DNA of 64,000 bases from the NCBI GenBank assembly GCA_029260035.1, contig JAJDEA010000130.1, forward strand, positions 1 through 64,000. Direction: 5' to 3'. The translations under genes and the position numbers were made by a program. Below the pieces are notes generated by a model. The model did no database searches, was not told the origin of the DNA, and worked only from the letters and a program-made list of their open reading frames with translations. Of the stretch, positions 28,173-36,352 are shown piece after piece (position 1 is the stretch's first letter; each line of letters opens with the position of its first letter). The stretch is from Phycisphaerae bacterium. Lineage in GTDB: Bacteria; Planctomycetota; Phycisphaerae; UBA1845.

Positions 28173-29744
28173 ATGGACTTCCTTCAAAACCTCAGCGACT
28201 TCCATTGGGTTTGTCTGATAATCGCAGTAACGCTATTGCTTTGGGATTCCATCGAAGTAGGTCGCAATGACGCAGCCAACCTCGTTAACGCCGTGTTTGG
28301 TGCGCGCGTCATGCCAAGACGAACAGCCATATTCATAGCTGGTCTTGCTGTCATAGCTGGCGCGGTGTTGAGTTCGAGTGTCATTGATACGGCGCGAAAG
28401 GGAATCTTTGACCCAATGGGGTTAGGTTCCCTAAACGCCGCCCTGGCGATTTACATTTCGGTGTACATTGTCGACACCGTATTGCTGTACGGTTATTCCG
28501 CCTTCGGCATGCCTGTAAGCACGACAGCCTGCTTGGTGTTCGAGTTGCTCGGCGCCGCCCTGGCGATCCAATCGGAAACAGTCCATTGGAACAAAATGGG
28601 AATCGTCGTAGCCGGGATTTTTTGTTCGATCGCACTTTCCGGCACTGCAGCGTTTATTATCCAACGAGCTGCACGGGGCGCAATTCGCGATCGAACCAGC
28701 CAGCTACCCACCATGCTGCTCCACGGTGGCTGGCTCGGCGGAGGCTTGGCAGCTGCGCTTTGCTATTTCCTAATGCTCAAAGGAATGAAACACGTTTCCT
28801 GGATCAAACAGTTCAAAGCATACCTTGCGAACCTCGGAGGCGAGGAGAATGCGGGCATCGCAACCGCCTTGCTGCTCATCTTGCTTTGGGCCGGTTTTGC
28901 CATTCTTATTCACATACTTCTTGTCATTTATCGCAAGAAAGCCGCGAAACTTTTGTTCCCGGTTCTCGCCGTACTCGGCATGATTGCCATGGCATTCGCG
29001 TTTGGACAAAACGATTTGGCTAACTGCGCATCTCCCGGCTTATCTGCAATCGCACTGCTACGGGCGCAGGATCTTGAGATTGGAACCAAAGTAGACATAC
29101 CAAGTTGGATGCTGCTTGGCTGCGGAATTCTTCTTTTCATCGGCATGACAACGAAAAACGCTGAGCGGGTCACTAAAGCCGCGGTCGCTACCGGTAGCAT
29201 GGGCGATCACGTTGCTCTTTGGGCACCGCGGTGGTGCGTGAACGTTGCGGAAAAACTGCTCCGGTTTCGTGGCAAGGAACCCGCACTCGCCCCGCGAGCC
29301 AAAATCACGTCCGCTGGGAAAACGGTTCATTACGACGCTTTACGGGCCTGCGTCATCATGTCCGTTTCCGCGTGCGTCATTGCCACCGCAAGCAGCTTGA
29401 GCTTGCCAGTTTCCACGACCTACGTCGCCTTTGCGGCTGTCGTTGCCACGGGTTTGGCTGATAGGATTTTCCAGCGAGGCGATGCCGAGCTGAAACTTGG
29501 TCGAGCCATCTGGGTTGTCACGAGCTGGGTTCTTTCGGCGATTATAGCTGCAGCGGCGACATTTATGGTCGCCAAGATGGTTCACAACCTGGCGACAACT
29601 GGGATTGTCACATGCCTTGTCGCCAATTTCATTGTTCGGCGTTTTCTAAGAGGCCGAGCAGACGCGCAGGAACGTCGCGTCAGGGAAGAGGCGGACGAGC
29701 GTTTGCATCCAGAGCGATTCGCGTTGGAGTCGGAAGACGAATAA
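28173..29744 (+). CDS. pit: PiT family inorganic phosphate transporter
   Basis: A 523-residue, many-spanning inner-membrane protein. Both PiT signature repeats are present in slightly altered form: GRNDAANLVNA (30-40) and FGQNDLANCASPG in the second half, each followed by the VSTT element (MPVSTTACL and LPVSTTYVAF). The family imports metal-phosphate complexes with protons or sodium. It follows the DUF47 accessory gene by 282 bases on the same strand. A charged cytoplasmic tail closes the protein. Confidence 0.95.
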   Translation: MDFLQNLSDFHWVCLIIAVTLLLWDSIEVGRNDAANLVNAVFGARVMPRRTAIFIAGLAVIAGAVLSSSVIDTARKGIFDPMGLGSLNAALAIYISVYIVDTVLLYGYSAFGMPVSTTACLVFELLGAALAIQSETVHWNKMGIVVAGIFCSIALSGTAAFIIQRAARGAIRDRTSQLPTMLLHGGWLGGGLAAALCYFLMLKGMKHVSWIKQFKAYLANLGGEENAGIATALLLILLWAGFAILIHILLVIYRKKAAKLLFPVLAVLGMIAMAFAFGQNDLANCASPGLSAIALLRAQDLEIGTKVDIPSWMLLGCGILLFIGMTTKNAERVTKAAVATGSMGDHVALWAPRWCVNVAEKLLRFRGKEPALAPRAKITSAGKTVHYDALRACVIMSVSACVIATASSLSLPVSTTYVAFAAVVATGLADRIFQRGDAELKLGRAIWVVTSWVLSAIIAAAATFMVAKMVHNLATTGIVTCLVANFIVRRFLRGRADAQERRVREEADERLHPERFALESEDE

Positions 29745-29947
29745 TCACACGCACCGCTCGCTTCGATCATCGGTCAAAAGGCGCCAGGTTGAGACGGAGA
29801 GCTTCTACGCGTAAGATCAATCCGAAGGTGGAGATTTCCTCAATCAGAATATCGCTGTCTTCCTGTGACGGGCGAATCTCAATTTCTTGCGAAAGGTCTC
29901 TTTGAAAGAGCGAACCACAATACACTCCGTTCTAAAGAACTGAAATC

Positions 29948-31009
29948 ATGCGAAAAGAATCCTACGAGTTCCTCAAAAAGATACAGGAAACGCCTTCGCC
30001 TTCGGGATTTGAACAACCCGTGCAGCGGATCGTCAGGCGGCGAATGAAGGCTTTCGCAGATGGTATCGAAACCGATGTGCACGGTAATGTCATTGTTTCG
30101 CTGAATCCGAAAGGCTCGCCTCGTGTTATGCTGGCTGGTCATTGCGATCAAATCGGAATGATGGTTCGATATATCAACGACGGAGGGTACATCTTTTTTT
30201 CGCAAATCGGAGGAATTGATCCCTCTGTGCTGCCGGGGTCACGCGTTGTCATTCATACGCAGCATGGCCCGGTGGATGGCATCATCGGGCGAAGGCCTAT
30301 TCATGTACTCAAGCCCGAGGAGCGCGGCGCCAAGACAGAGTTGCGAGAGCTATGGGTAGACATTGGCGCGAAGGATAAGAAGGAAGCTGAGCGCGTCGTC
30401 AGCGTCGGCGACGCCATTACCTTCCACCTTGCGATGACGCATCTGGCTGGCAATCTTGTTACATCGCCGGCGTTCGACAACAAGTGCGGAACGTTTATCG
30501 TTATGGAAGCGCTTCGTCTTTGTGCATCCAAAAAGATCAAATGCGCACTATTCGCCGTGAGCACGGTGCAGGAGGAAATCGGGCTACGCGGAGCGCGCAC
30601 ATCCTGCTTTGGGGTCGATCCGCAGGTCGGCATAGCTGTGGATGTAACCCACGCCACTGACTATCCCGACATCGACAAGCGAACTCACGGCGATGTAAAA
30701 CTTGGCATGGGGCCAACGATCCCTCGAGGTCCGAATATCAACCCTGTGTTGGAAGAGCTGATTATTAAAACCGCCAAGGCGAAGCGCATTCCAATACAAC
30801 GCGAGGCAGCGCCCTCCGGCACACCCACGGACGCGAACGTCATCCAGTTAACGCGGTCAGGCGTCGCGACAGCACTCATTGGAACACCGAACCGCTACAT
30901 GCACACGCAGGTTGAGGTGGTGAGCTTGCAGGATTTGGAAAACTCCGCAAAACTGATTGCGGAAACGGTTACGAAGATAAGCCAACGAACAAACTTCATT
31001 CCCAAATGA
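29948..31009 (+). CDS. M42 family metallo-aminopeptidase (FrvX/TET-like)
   Basis: A 353-residue cytoplasmic M42 peptidase, the family that forms large TET particles trimming peptides left by proteasomes and Lon. The di-metal site is intact: His65 and Asp67 in AGHCDQIG, Asp177 in FDNKCG, Glu209-Glu210 in VQEEIGLRG, Asp232 in VDVTHA and His319 in RYMHT. Its stop overlaps the next gene's start by four bases (ATGA), coupling it to a GAF-PP2C phosphatase. Some homologues are annotated as endoglucanase M, but the site shown here is peptidase-like. Confidence 0.94.
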   Translation: MRKESYEFLKKIQETPSPSGFEQPVQRIVRRRMKAFADGIETDVHGNVIVSLNPKGSPRVMLAGHCDQIGMMVRYINDGGYIFFSQIGGIDPSVLPGSRVVIHTQHGPVDGIIGRRPIHVLKPEERGAKTELRELWVDIGAKDKKEAERVVSVGDAITFHLAMTHLAGNLVTSPAFDNKCGTFIVMEALRLCASKKIKCALFAVSTVQEEIGLRGARTSCFGVDPQVGIAVDVTHATDYPDIDKRTHGDVKLGMGPTIPRGPNINPVLEELIIKTAKAKRIPIQREAAPSGTPTDANVIQLTRSGVATALIGTPNRYMHTQVEVVSLQDLENSAKLIAETVTKISQRTNFIPK

Positions 31010-32811
31010 ACCAAGCCCAACAACCGGACAACAAGCCAACTGGCACTAAGGATTCCTCCGAACCAAGCATTCCACCCCTTGCACAAACTGTCGAAAACGA
31101 ATCACTTGATCGTCTTATGGAAACTTTTTCCAGCGCTGCGATGGGAACGCTTTTCCTGTGTGATCTTGAAGGCGATATTTTGACAAATTCCCCTTGGGAT
31201 GGCGAAGTCTCGGCTCTACTCGTTTCAACATCGAAAGGGCGAAAAGAATTTCTTGCAGCCGTCCGTCGAGCGGCAACCCAAGAACTCAACGATGCCAAGG
31301 TACAGAAACCGACCTGGCTGGAACTGCGGACGGCTCTCATTATGCACGAGTCCTCCCCCATCGGCGTAGTCATTTTCGCCCGCGAAAAGAACGATGAACT
31401 GAAAGCGTGTACGCAAAGACTCTCAGAATCACTTGGCATTGACGAAGCCGCCATGCTACATGCGATTGATCGTGATTCCAAAGAATCCACCCAAGACACG
31501 CCCGCCGTTGAATTCCTGCTCGAAGCATGTGCCAAATCGATAGCAGTGGTCTATGCACAAGCCATTCGCGGAAGGCAGCAAATGGTGGACCTCCACGTCG
31601 TGCATACGCTTGCGGATATGCTCTCGGGAACACTTGATCTTCAGGAAGTCCTGGATACGACCGTCCGCCGAGTGGTAACGGTGATGGACGTGAAAGCGTG
31701 CGGCATTCGGCTATTGAACGAGGAGACCGGCGAACTGGTCATTAAGGCGGTCTACAACCTTTCGTCAGAGTATCTCGACAAAGGTCCGGTCATGCTCGCT
31801 GACAATATTATTGATGCAACCGCATTCGCGGGCGAGTCCGTGTTCGTCGAAGATGCTCCGAACGACCCGCGTATCCGCTATCCGGAGAATGCCCGCCGGG
31901 AAGGAATCGTAAGCGGCTTGTGCCTCCCCATGACCTATCGAGGTCAGACCGTGGGCGTACTCCGCGTCTATACGGGCAAACGTCATCTGTTCAATGAATC
32001 CGAAGAAACGCTCTTGAGATCGATTGGTTCTCAGGCAGCGTCGGCGGTCATCAACGCCAAGCTTCACGCCGAACAACAGACAGCAGACCGTGTACAGAGA
32101 CAAGTCAAAGTTGCTGGCGAGATTCAAAAGAGGACGCTTCCTGAGGTCGTGCCGGGAATCAGTTCTCTCGATTTTGGTTGTGTCTACGTTCCGACACTCG
32201 ATGTGAGCGGTGATTTTTACGATTTCATCGAGCTTGATCGAGGCCGCTGGGGCGTATGCGTTGCGGATGTCGTCGGGAAAGGTCTTCCTGCAGCACTCAT
32301 GATGGCATCGGTGCGAGCAGCCGTGCGAGCCTTTGCTCAATCAGTGGCGGACATTAGCGCAGTCATGCAGTCGGTCAATCGACATATGTGCCGCGAAACT
32401 CTCGTAAGCGAGTTTGCAACAGCGGTCTACGGCGTACTGACTCCGGACGGACGGACGTTTACTTACAGTAGCGGAGGGCACCCTCCCATCCTGGTACTCC
32501 GAGGAGACCATTTTATTGAGTTGTCAGCGGGAGGGACCGTCATAGGTCTCGACCCGTCGGAAGCCTTTGAATCTGAAACAATCACCACAATACCGGGCGA
32601 CATTTTCGTTATGTATACCGACGGGATCATCGAGGCCATGAATTTCGATGATGTGGAATATGGATTTCACCGATTACGAGCGTCAATCTGGCGGCATCGT
32701 CATCTCGATGCACAACAGCTCGCCAAGCAAATCCTGTGGGATGTTCGCCGGTTCGCGGGCTTGGCGGATCAGTCTGATGACATCACAGCTGTCGTCTTCA
32801 AAGTCCGTTAG
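31006..32811 (+). CDS. GAF-PP2C (SpoIIE-type) signalling phosphatase
   Basis: A 601-residue cytoplasmic regulator. The first 170 residues are an unrecognised sensory region (FLCDLEGDILTNSPW could begin a PAS-like fold). A GAF domain spans about 205-350, then a short coiled linker (EQQTADRVQRQVKVAGEIQKRTL, 20-odd residues) and a PP2C domain (about 375-601). Aspartates that bind the metals are present in GDFYDF, VADVVGKG, MYTDGIIEA and SDDITAVV. It is probably the output of a partner-switching pathway, but no antagonist kinase is nearby. Its 3' end overlaps the convergent lipoprotein gene by 14 bases. Confidence 0.9.
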   Translation: MNQAQQPDNKPTGTKDSSEPSIPPLAQTVENESLDRLMETFSSAAMGTLFLCDLEGDILTNSPWDGEVSALLVSTSKGRKEFLAAVRRAATQELNDAKVQKPTWLELRTALIMHESSPIGVVIFAREKNDELKACTQRLSESLGIDEAAMLHAIDRDSKESTQDTPAVEFLLEACAKSIAVVYAQAIRGRQQMVDLHVVHTLADMLSGTLDLQEVLDTTVRRVVTVMDVKACGIRLLNEETGELVIKAVYNLSSEYLDKGPVMLADNIIDATAFAGESVFVEDAPNDPRIRYPENARREGIVSGLCLPMTYRGQTVGVLRVYTGKRHLFNESEETLLRSIGSQAASAVINAKLHAEQQTADRVQRQVKVAGEIQKRTLPEVVPGISSLDFGCVYVPTLDVSGDFYDFIELDRGRWGVCVADVVGKGLPAALMMASVRAAVRAFAQSVADISAVMQSVNRHMCRETLVSEFATAVYGVLTPDGRTFTYSSGGHPPILVLRGDHFIELSAGGTVIGLDPSEAFESETITTIPGDIFVMYTDGIIEAMNFDDVEYGFHRLRASIWRHRHLDAQQLAKQILWDVRRFAGLADQSDDITAVVFKVR

Positions 32812-35800
32812 AAGTAGATGTATCCTTCCGCTCGGCTGAGCGGGGTGCAGGAATCCTCCCCGGAACAAATCGCGTGTTATACTCAAGTCGCCAATCTTCC
32901 ATATCGGAATCAGCGGGCATGGTTGAAATCGTAGCATTCCAACTTGGTAATGGCTCAACGCTGTCGCCAGTAACCACATTGTGGTCTTGATCCTTATCCC
33001 AGCCTACAGAATAGAAAAAGAGGGTGCGCTTTCGACCGACAGAAACCGGCGGAAGCTCATCCGCCCTGAACCGGAGGGTGAGCGCATCGCCACCGTTGAG
33101 AATAGCCAGCTTGTTGTCTTGGGAATCAATCAACGGCAATACATCTCCAAACCGCGTACACCACCCCTGCGGCGTCGTGCGCCAAGGGGGTGTCATGGAA
33201 ACTTGCTCGTACTTCGGCGTATGGGGATGCCCTGGCTTCCATTGCTCAATTCTTGAATAGCCCCGATGATACAGATCAGCATGACCGAGCGGCAGCTCAT
33301 GGAATGTCACGGCGGAGCGATCGACCTTTTCAAAAAGAGCGATCCGATCCCAGCGAATTTCAAAGGTCGTTGTAAGCCTCAGCGATTGCGTATGCTCTGG
33401 CAGCTTGCCGGTAAGATCGCACAAGATGGTTTTCGTTTTGCCTGCAGGCATCCCAACGACAACATCCAAAGGTTGCCAGTCACCATCTGCGGTCTTAGCT
33501 TCCAACTTGGGAGGAATGACTTCAAGTTTGGAATTTTGCGACATGCCGACATTCGTACTGGCATCGCCATATTGCAGCCAACCAGTGAGCGCAAGCACCA
33601 ATGGTCGGCCTGATTCCAATGCGCCAAAGTCCAGCGTAAGCGACATAGGATGGCACATCCCTCGATAGGGCGACTTAAGCAACAATCCCGGCGGTGCGAA
33701 TTGCTGATCGATCGTCATCACGTCTGCCGTACGGTCCCTGCCATCACTCCCCATCGCACTGCTCAGAGCATTCGCCGGACGAAGCGCCCAAAGCTCGGAA
33801 GGCGGGAAAGGCGGAGCCATGATTTTGTCCGACGCGTGAATTTCCACATCCGAATCGTGTTCCGCAGCTACAACCTTAACGCGATCAAGATAAAACACTT
33901 CGCGAAATTCGTCGGTTAGTTCGAGGATCAATTCTCCATCGACCATCGGAAATTCGTCGGCATCACCTATCCGAACAAATTCGTCCGGGTCAGCGGGAAG
34001 AAGTACATCGCGGGTCAGCGACAGTCCGATTGGAGCATTGCCCAAGATGTCCGTGATGAAACGAAAACGCTCGCCATCCCACGCATAAAGGAACGGACAA
34101 GAGCCTGTCGGCACGTTTTTTTCAACAATCTCCAAAGGCAACGCAGTAACAGTTACGTTTATCAAATTGTCGACCACGCCATTTGTCCAGACGGTTCGGA
34201 TCGAATCAAAATGCCGATGATCCCCAACGCCGATTTCCACAGGCAAACCCGTCACCGCCCGTGACAGCAAGAAGCCTGCATCTCTAAACTCAACCTGCAC
34301 GCCGATGGCACTCGGATTCCCCTTCGTGGGAACCAGATGGACCTTCCATTGGCCTTGAGAATGACTGCCCTCGTTTGTCAACAGATGAAGCGTGCCGTTA
34401 CGGCTTAAGAGTAATAGATCGGTATCTCCGTCGTCATCCAAGTCTGCTGCTATCAGTTGAAGCAAAGGCGGGACTGAGCTACTCGAGAGCCCAAGCACTT
34501 GCGAAACATCCGCCCACTTGCCATCGCCCAGATTGCGCCAAACTTGAACAAACCCCTTCGATTGATCCACGGGGTCTGCCCCGGTCGCGACAAGATCGAG
34601 CCAGCCATCATTGTCAAAATCAAAAAGAGCCGCATCGGCTAACGGATCCACTTTTCCAATAACATCTCGACCCCCGTCGGGGCCGCCACGCATCACAACA
34701 ATCGACTCATTACCGATGAGAATCGTATCGAGATGACCGTCGTTGTTGACGTCGTTGATGAGAATTCTCTCGGCTGCGGGCCAGGGACCAGGAGGTTCCG
34801 GCATAGGCTCGAATCGTCCCGCGCGCTTGTTTTCGATTACGCGAGATTCACTCTTCCCCATCGCTAGAACAAAATCGATACCAACGTTGGCATCAAGATC
34901 ACCCACTGCTACATCTACGACACCTTCAATATTTTTCAGTCCAACTTGCTCCAAAACCTGAGCGAAGGTTCCATCACCATTGTTTTGCCAGAGGGCCAAC
35001 TGGCGAGTGTCCGCCAGAATCAAATCCAAGTCGCCATCATGTTCATAATCAATCCACCGAGCCACTTGCGCTTTTTCACCCGCAAGGCCCGACGCCTGAG
35101 TAACGTCTTCAAAACTTTTGTCAGAACGCTGTCTCATCAGCCGAAGACCATCCGATCCGATCAACAGCGCATCACTCAGCGCATGCACCTTTGGATCATA
35201 CTTAACGCCTTCAGGCACTACGTTATGGAAATCGCACACAACGATTCTCATCATTCGGCCGATACTCTGAATCGGCTCGCTCGTCCACACTCGTTGAAAC
35301 GGTCCATTTTCAGATCGTTTCGCCGTCTGCAAAACGCCATCCGATGTAACAAGGGCCAGCGTATATTGCCCTGCAGGGTCTTGATTCAAAATGACTATCG
35401 ATGAGACGTCTGAATCAACCAAGTTGCCCAACAAGTTTGAGGTATCGGCAGCGAACCGAACATCCAACTCGGGCGATTCCGGTCGCACCGTTTTCCCAGC
35501 CGGTGGTGCTGATTCGGGAACGGTATGCCTGCAAAGCTCCAACGCGTCGGCGGATCGGGTCTCGTTTCCAAAAACCTTACGAAGTCTCATGAATTCAAAG
35601 TTGCGTCGCTCGAACTCCTCGCGATCTCCATCTTTTCGCGCATAAGTTGCAAGTGAATACTGGGCGCTGGCGTGAAGTGGATCGAGGCGCGTCGTCTCAC
35701 GAAGTTGCACTTTCGCTTTCTCATGTTCGCCAAGAGCCTGGTATGAACGAGCGAGTTGAAAACGCACAGCGGCGGTCTGCGCGTCAAGCCTCACTACTGC

Positions 35801-36172
35801 TTCCAATGATGCGCGGGCTTTGTCGAATTGCCCTAAATGGAAATACGCCAATCCGGAAAGGTATTGCACGGTCGCGGTGTTCGATTCGACTCGTTGCAGC
35901 GACACAAGCGCCGCTTCATACTTTCGATCGATAATCTGCGCACGCGCTAAGTTCCGTAACGCCGGTCCTGAGTCAGGCTCCATGGCGACGGCTCTGGTAA
36001 GCACCTCGATCGCTTTGCTTGCTTCGCGGTTTTCAATGTGCGCCTTGCCGACATTGAGCAACTTGTGGAACTCGTCGGGGTTGCTGCGTTTGCACCCGGA
36101 CAAAAAAAGCCCCCCCGCTGCGACTATCGCGAAAACCAACAAACCTACTTTGGACAATCGAATTCGAGACAC
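32798..36172 (-). CDS. TPR and FG-GAP repeat lipoprotein with degenerate ASPIC/UnbV-like segment
   Basis: A 1124-residue lipoprotein: signal peptide with lipobox LSGC (about 24-27), TPR repeats (about 35-200), then FG-GAP/VCBS calcium-binding repeats of beta-propeller type (for example DYEHDGDLDLILAD, DVNNDGHLDTILIG, DFDNDGWLDLVATG, DLDDDGDTDLLLLS). After these, SAIGVQVEF...TVWTNGVVDNL recalls a worn ASPIC/UnbV domain. The last 450 residues are unassigned. The start is GTG 36172 with GAGGGA upstream. It is divergent from the cytochrome gene and opens the five-gene envelope cluster. Confidence 0.85.
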   Translation of the reverse strand: MSRIRLSKVGLLVFAIVAAGGLFLSGCKRSNPDEFHKLLNVGKAHIENREASKAIEVLTRAVAMEPDSGPALRNLARAQIIDRKYEAALVSLQRVESNTATVQYLSGLAYFHLGQFDKARASLEAVVRLDAQTAAVRFQLARSYQALGEHEKAKVQLRETTRLDPLHASAQYSLATYARKDGDREEFERRNFEFMRLRKVFGNETRSADALELCRHTVPESAPPAGKTVRPESPELDVRFAADTSNLLGNLVDSDVSSIVILNQDPAGQYTLALVTSDGVLQTAKRSENGPFQRVWTSEPIQSIGRMMRIVVCDFHNVVPEGVKYDPKVHALSDALLIGSDGLRLMRQRSDKSFEDVTQASGLAGEKAQVARWIDYEHDGDLDLILADTRQLALWQNNGDGTFAQVLEQVGLKNIEGVVDVAVGDLDANVGIDFVLAMGKSESRVIENKRAGRFEPMPEPPGPWPAAERILINDVNNDGHLDTILIGNESIVVMRGGPDGGRDVIGKVDPLADAALFDFDNDGWLDLVATGADPVDQSKGFVQVWRNLGDGKWADVSQVLGLSSSSVPPLLQLIAADLDDDGDTDLLLLSRNGTLHLLTNEGSHSQGQWKVHLVPTKGNPSAIGVQVEFRDAGFLLSRAVTGLPVEIGVGDHRHFDSIRTVWTNGVVDNLINVTVTALPLEIVEKNVPTGSCPFLYAWDGERFRFITDILGNAPIGLSLTRDVLLPADPDEFVRIGDADEFPMVDGELILELTDEFREVFYLDRVKVVAAEHDSDVEIHASDKIMAPPFPPSELWALRPANALSSAMGSDGRDRTADVMTIDQQFAPPGLLLKSPYRGMCHPMSLTLDFGALESGRPLVLALTGWLQYGDASTNVGMSQNSKLEVIPPKLEAKTADGDWQPLDVVVGMPAGKTKTILCDLTGKLPEHTQSLRLTTTFEIRWDRIALFEKVDRSAVTFHELPLGHADLYHRGYSRIEQWKPGHPHTPKYEQVSMTPPWRTTPQGWCTRFGDVLPLIDSQDNKLAILNGGDALTLRFRADELPPVSVGRKRTLFFYSVGWDKDQDHNVVTGDSVEPLPSWNATISTMPADSDMEDWRLEYNTRFVPGRIPAPRSAERKDTSTSNGL

Positions 36173-36257
36173 AACAATCCCTCGGCAATGGAAAGATACC
36201 CTTTACCAGGCATGTTACCGACCGCGAGTTGGGTTGTCATGTTTCCCCTGGATTCCT

Positions 36258-36291
36258 ACCAATTGGTTTCCAATTAGATATCCGGTAGAAT
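36258..36291 (+). promoter_or_regulatory. candidate promoter of the cytochrome operon with overlapping palindrome
   Basis: TTGGTT (36263-36268) and TAGAAT (36286-36291) are 17 bases apart. The perfect palindrome ACCAATTGGT (36258-36267) covers the -35 box and could be an operator. RNA would start near 36298, which excludes the ATG at 36290 as a start and supports 36353. Confidence 0.4.
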
Positions 36292-36352
36292 GCGTGGGTT
36301 GCGTCTCGGGCAAAATGCTAAGAAACAAAATCGGCCAGCGAGTCAGAGAGAC

